From the NCBI GenBank assembly GCA_017511185.1, contig JAFWLF010000050.1, positions 1 to 27,146 of the forward strand: a DNA stretch of 27,146 nt. Direction: 5' to 3'. This DNA comes from RGIG5612 sp017511185. Lineage in GTDB: Bacteria > Bacillota > Clostridia > Lachnospirales > Lachnospiraceae. This document shows positions 24,588-27,146 of the stretch, one piece after another (position 1 is the first letter of the stretch; every line of letters starts with the position of its first letter). The translations under genes were made by a program, and so were the position numbers. The notes beneath the pieces are model-generated. The model was not told the DNA's origin. It did not search any database and saw only the letters and a list, made by a program, of their open reading frames with translations.

Positions 24588-25220
24588 ATGCAAAGAATAG
24601 ATAATGACGCTTTCTATGAATTTATAAAACAATATGATCCGAATAGTGAATATCATCTTGTCGGTGAGGTTGACTATCATTTATTGAGTGACGATAAGCC
24701 TTATAAGGGGATGACTTCTCATAGGGAAGCATTGCGCATTGTCTTTGACTGGCTGGTGAAACAAGACATAGAAAATAAAGAAAACGCCCGGACAATGTTT
24801 GGTGACGACTATGCAGATCGATTGCGTCCTTTGGTTTATGACATCGACAAGGCGCAGCCTTCTCCACTGGATCCGCAAGTGTTTTTCTACTGTCCGAATA
24901 TTGTAAAGACTGATTATTATGGCAACGCCTTTTATGATGCCGAGTGGAAGCCTAATGACGAAAACTGCGGAACTACGGTTCCTTACTGGTATGCAATTCT
25001 GGAGCCGGTGCAAGGCAGGAGAAACACGCCTGAAGACTTTAAAAAAGTAAACGAAGTTCTGTTTCCAAACGGTACAGATACGCTTGACATCTATGAATGG
25101 ACAACAGACTGGTCAGATTTTTTTGATGCCGGACACGAATGGTATGGATCATGCTGTTGGAGTGTCTATGATAAGACCCGCAGCAGATATGTAGTAATGC
25201 TCGTATCAGCAACAGACTGA
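24588..25220 (+). CDS. Unknown 210-aa cytoplasmic protein
   Basis: No named family is recognised. The protein is acidic, without signal or membrane segments, and rich in aromatic residues. The C-terminal half has FFYCPNIVKTDYYGNAF, LFPNGTDTLDIYEWTTDWS and FDAGHEWYGSCCWSVYD, then ends VVMLVSATD. This pattern is one I associate with a conserved hypothetical protein in Clostridia. It lies 22 bp after the nitroreductase and 19 bp before the transporter gene, so the three may be co-transcribed. The ribosome site is weak (AGG 8 nt upstream). Confidence 0.75.
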   Translation: MQRIDNDAFYEFIKQYDPNSEYHLVGEVDYHLLSDDKPYKGMTSHREALRIVFDWLVKQDIENKENARTMFGDDYADRLRPLVYDIDKAQPSPLDPQVFFYCPNIVKTDYYGNAFYDAEWKPNDENCGTTVPYWYAILEPVQGRRNTPEDFKKVNEVLFPNGTDTLDIYEWTTDWSDFFDAGHEWYGSCCWSVYDKTRSRYVVMLVSATD

Positions 25221-25239
25221 CAGCATAGGAGAGACAAAC

Positions 25240-26634
25240 ATGGAACATCATAACAGAGGCACATTTAAAGGATCTTTCGGTTTTGTTTTAGCCGCAGCCG
25301 GAAGTGCAGTTGGACTTGGAAACATCTGGCGTTTTCCCTACCTTGCAGCAAGAGACGGCGGCGGACTGTTTTTAGTCATTTATATCATTCTTGCTCTGAC
25401 CTTTGGTTTTGCTATGCTCACCAGTGAGGTCTCCATTGGAAGAAAGACAAAACAGAGTCCTCTCACTGCATACGGAAAGCTTTCCAAGCACTGGAGCTGG
25501 ATCGGCATCTTTTCCTGCCTCGTTCCATTTCTGATCATGCCTTACTACTGTGTGATCGGAGGATGGGTCATTAAATACTTCTGGGCGTTTCTTACGGGTC
25601 ATGGACTGGAAGCTGCACAGGATGGTTATTTCTCCGGTTTTATTACAGGACAATATGAGCCTCTGATCTTTCTTGCGATTTTCCTTTTAGCCTGTGCCAT
25701 CGTAATTTTCAATGGCGTGTCGAAAGGCATTGAACAGTTCTCCAAGATCCTGATGCCGATTCTAGTCGTTCTCGTGATCGGAATCGCCATTTATTCGCTT
25801 ACCCTCAGTCATACGAATGATGCCGGTCAGACGGTATCCGGTATGGAAGGTCTGAAGGTATATCTGATCCCAAGCTTTAAAGGCGTGACGCTGAATAAGT
25901 TTTTCCACATTGTCGTGGATGCCCTGATGCAGCTGTTCTACAGTCTGAGCATTGCCATGGGTATTATGATCGCCTACGGTTCCTATGTTCCGGACCGTTC
26001 CAATCTTTCCAAATCCATCAATCAGATCGAGCTGTTTGATACGGTCGTTGCATTTCTTGCCGGAGTGATGATCATTCCTGCAGTTTATGTGTTTATGGGA
26101 CCTGACGGCATGTCCACCGGTCCTTCCCTCATGTTTGTTTCGCTTCCTAAAATTTTTGCCGCGATGGGTCCTGCCGGAAATATCGTGGGAACCGTATTCT
26201 TTGCGATGGTTCTGTTCGCAGCTCTCACCAGCGGAATCTCCATTATGGAAGCCGTCATCTCCAGCTTTATGGACAAGTTTAAACTTTCCAGAAAAAAATC
26301 AACGCTCATCGAAACCGCTTTCGCGCTTGTCATCGGCGTTGTTGTCTGTCTTGGATATAACCTGCTTTATTTTGAACTGAAGCTGCCTAACAGCGAGAAT
26401 CCGGGACAGATCCTGGATATACTCGATTACATCAGCAACTATCTCATGATGCCGATCGTTGCTCTTGCAACGTGCATCCTGATTGGCTGGGTCCTTAAAC
26501 CGGATTCTGTGATCGATGAAGTAACAAAAAACGGTGAGAGGTTCCGGCGCAAGACCCTCTATACGGTCATGACACGCTACATCTCACCGATTTTCATTAT
26601 TGTTATACTGCTGTTCTCTTTGGGGATCCTTTAA
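25240..26634 (+). CDS. NSS-family sodium-dependent transporter
   Basis: This 464-aa membrane protein has the neurotransmitter:sodium symporter signature at the start: GSAVGLGNIWRFPYLAARDGGG (about 20-41, of which the core is SAVGLGNIWRFPY). This segment forms the Na+ and substrate site in LeuT-like proteins. About 11 hydrophobic segments follow, with the last at IFIIVILLFSLGIL, so it may be an 11-helix bacterial type. AGGAGAG lies 7 nt before the ATG. Such carriers take up amino acids with Na+; the substrate here is not determined. The 170 bp after it hold no clear terminator. Confidence 0.94.
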   Translation: MEHHNRGTFKGSFGFVLAAAGSAVGLGNIWRFPYLAARDGGGLFLVIYIILALTFGFAMLTSEVSIGRKTKQSPLTAYGKLSKHWSWIGIFSCLVPFLIMPYYCVIGGWVIKYFWAFLTGHGLEAAQDGYFSGFITGQYEPLIFLAIFLLACAIVIFNGVSKGIEQFSKILMPILVVLVIGIAIYSLTLSHTNDAGQTVSGMEGLKVYLIPSFKGVTLNKFFHIVVDALMQLFYSLSIAMGIMIAYGSYVPDRSNLSKSINQIELFDTVVAFLAGVMIIPAVYVFMGPDGMSTGPSLMFVSLPKIFAAMGPAGNIVGTVFFAMVLFAALTSGISIMEAVISSFMDKFKLSRKKSTLIETAFALVIGVVVCLGYNLLYFELKLPNSENPGQILDILDYISNYLMMPIVALATCILIGWVLKPDSVIDEVTKNGERFRRKTLYTVMTRYISPIFIIVILLFSLGIL

Positions 26635-26739
26635 AAAGCATACGTTTTCAATTGCTTATTGTAATAAGATTATTGATTAAATATTTTATCATTATACAAA
26701 AACTATCGTCAATTCAGGAGCCTTGACGGCAGACGCGTT

Positions 26740-26766
26740 TTGACAAGCGGGCTTTTGTAGTATAAT
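26740..26766 (+). promoter_or_regulatory. Promoter of the small winged-helix gene
   Basis: TTGACA (26740-26745) and TATAAT (26761-26766) are perfect hexamers with a spacer of only 15 bp, which is short. They lie about 40 bp before the start codon. Confidence 0.6.
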
Positions 26767-26806
26767 TACGATGAAAGAAAAATGAGAATAATGAGGAGAC
26801 ATTTGT

Positions 26807-27019
26807 ATGGCTTTTTTCCCACCAATACCTTTGATTCGTAGAAATGTAATAGTGAAACGTCTGAGGGCCTGCGGAGCAGTATCTGAATCTACAGCAAAGA
26901 CCTTAGCAGAGGCGGGTGTTATTAATCCGAACGGATTTAAGAGAATAACAAATCATCTTGTTGAGTCAGGAGTCATACATAAAACTTCTGATAATAAATA
27001 CTACGTTTCTCTCCATTGA
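26807..27019 (+). CDS. Small (70-aa) winged-helix-like protein
   Basis: This short protein has a promoter, an AGGAGA site about 7 nt before the ATG, and its own terminator, so it is a real single-gene unit. The sequence reads like one winged helix-turn-helix: VKRLRACGAV, ESTAKTLAEAGVI, then GFKRITNHLVESGVIHKT and a short wing NKYYVSL. It could bind DNA as a small regulator. It could also be a stand-alone domain of unknown use. No specific family is recognised. Confidence 0.7.
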   Translation: MAFFPPIPLIRRNVIVKRLRACGAVSESTAKTLAEAGVINPNGFKRITNHLVESGVIHKTSDNKYYVSLH

Positions 27020-27034
27020 AATTTTTTCAACAAA

Positions 27035-27057
27035 AAAAGATGCCCCTGGCATCTTTT
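27035..27057 (+). terminator. Rho-independent terminator after the small winged-helix gene
   Basis: AAAAGATGCC (27035-27044), loop CCT, GGCATCTTTT (27048-27057): a perfect 10-bp stem ending in a T run. It would also work on the minus strand. Confidence 0.85.
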
Positions 27058-27067
27058 CCTGTTGCAA

Positions 27068-27087
27068 CGGAGAAGGAGGGATTCGAA
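27068..27087 (-). other. Fragment matching the 3' end of a tRNA-Ser (possible att site)
   Basis: Read on the minus strand this is TTCGAATCCCTCCTTCTCCG: a 7-nt T-loop, 5 nt of T-stem, a 7-nt acceptor strand (CTTCTCC) and the G discriminator of tRNA-Ser, in exact spacing. The match stops at the T-loop; the sequence to the right does not form the rest of a tRNA. Such 3' ends are left when an integrase uses a tRNA gene. By this geometry the element would lie to the right of 27087. Confidence 0.5.
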
Positions 27088-27146
27088 GTCCGTCCAAATC
27101 CAAAAAAAGCTTTAAGAAAGGGGGTTTTCCGGATGTCACCGCTAAA

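Noticed and set aside
27061..27146. Complete tRNA gene at the right edge
   Set aside because: The T-stem has no pairing partner and no anticodon or D arm can be formed from the sequence to the right; only the 3' end is present.

Overview
The window looks like chromosomal DNA from a gut-type anaerobic Firmicute, most likely class Clostridia and possibly Lachnospiraceae. The reasons are the AGGAGG-type ribosome sites, tightly packed operons, glycyl-radical (oxygen-sensitive) enzymology, a bacterial TIR/TPR protein style common in these genomes, and a tRNA-Ser-like fragment with a clostridial acceptor stem. This assignment rests on gene style, not on a database search.

Left third (1-7764, all minus strand, transcribed right to left): a five-gene operon with 4-bp stop/start overlaps at three of four junctions. 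In transcription order it encodes a large secreted or membrane-anchored beta-rich surface protein with a Thr/Glu/Pro-rich stalk; a membrane protein with a degenerate TIR domain; a membrane protein with an intact-looking TIR domain followed by TPR repeats; a small lipoprotein-like protein; and a membrane protein with TrkA/RCK-like Rossmann regions and a C-terminal RyR-like domain cut off by the window edge. A TIR enzyme beside a RyR-like/nucleotide-binding protein suggests an uncharacterised nucleotide-signalling or defence system.

Middle (7883-20390): a glycyl-radical enzyme (GRE) locus. A canonical GRE with a GCVEP active-site loop and a normal RVAGFS glycyl motif is on the plus strand, behind a strong promoter with a Fur-like box. 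It faces a six-gene minus-strand operon: MBL-fold hydrolase, GRE-activating radical SAM enzyme, aldo/keto reductase, UGSC-like protein, a second GRE homologue and an MFS transporter. A divergent LysR regulator with a 13-bp inverted repeat and a nested palindrome in the shared promoter region probably controls that operon. The second GRE homologue has Thr where the glycyl-radical Gly should be and lacks the Glu of the active-site Cys loop. The UGSC-like protein has Met at its redox Cys/Sec position. The locus looks like an undescribed anaerobic catabolic pathway of unknown substrate. The two halves converge on a 640-bp gap filled with an ordered array of 39-bp palindrome-ended repeats and a second set of GGGAGTAAT/ATTACTCCC hairpins.

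Right third (20409-27146): mostly ordinary genes. These are a DUF3237 protein and an unknown 296-aa partner, an alpha/beta hydrolase, the tRNA thiolase MnmA, a nitroreductase, an unknown 210-aa protein, an NSS-family sodium-coupled transporter, and a 70-aa winged-helix-like protein with its own promoter and terminator. The window closes with a 20-bp fragment matching the 3' end of a tRNA-Ser, which may be an attachment-site scar of an element lying further right.
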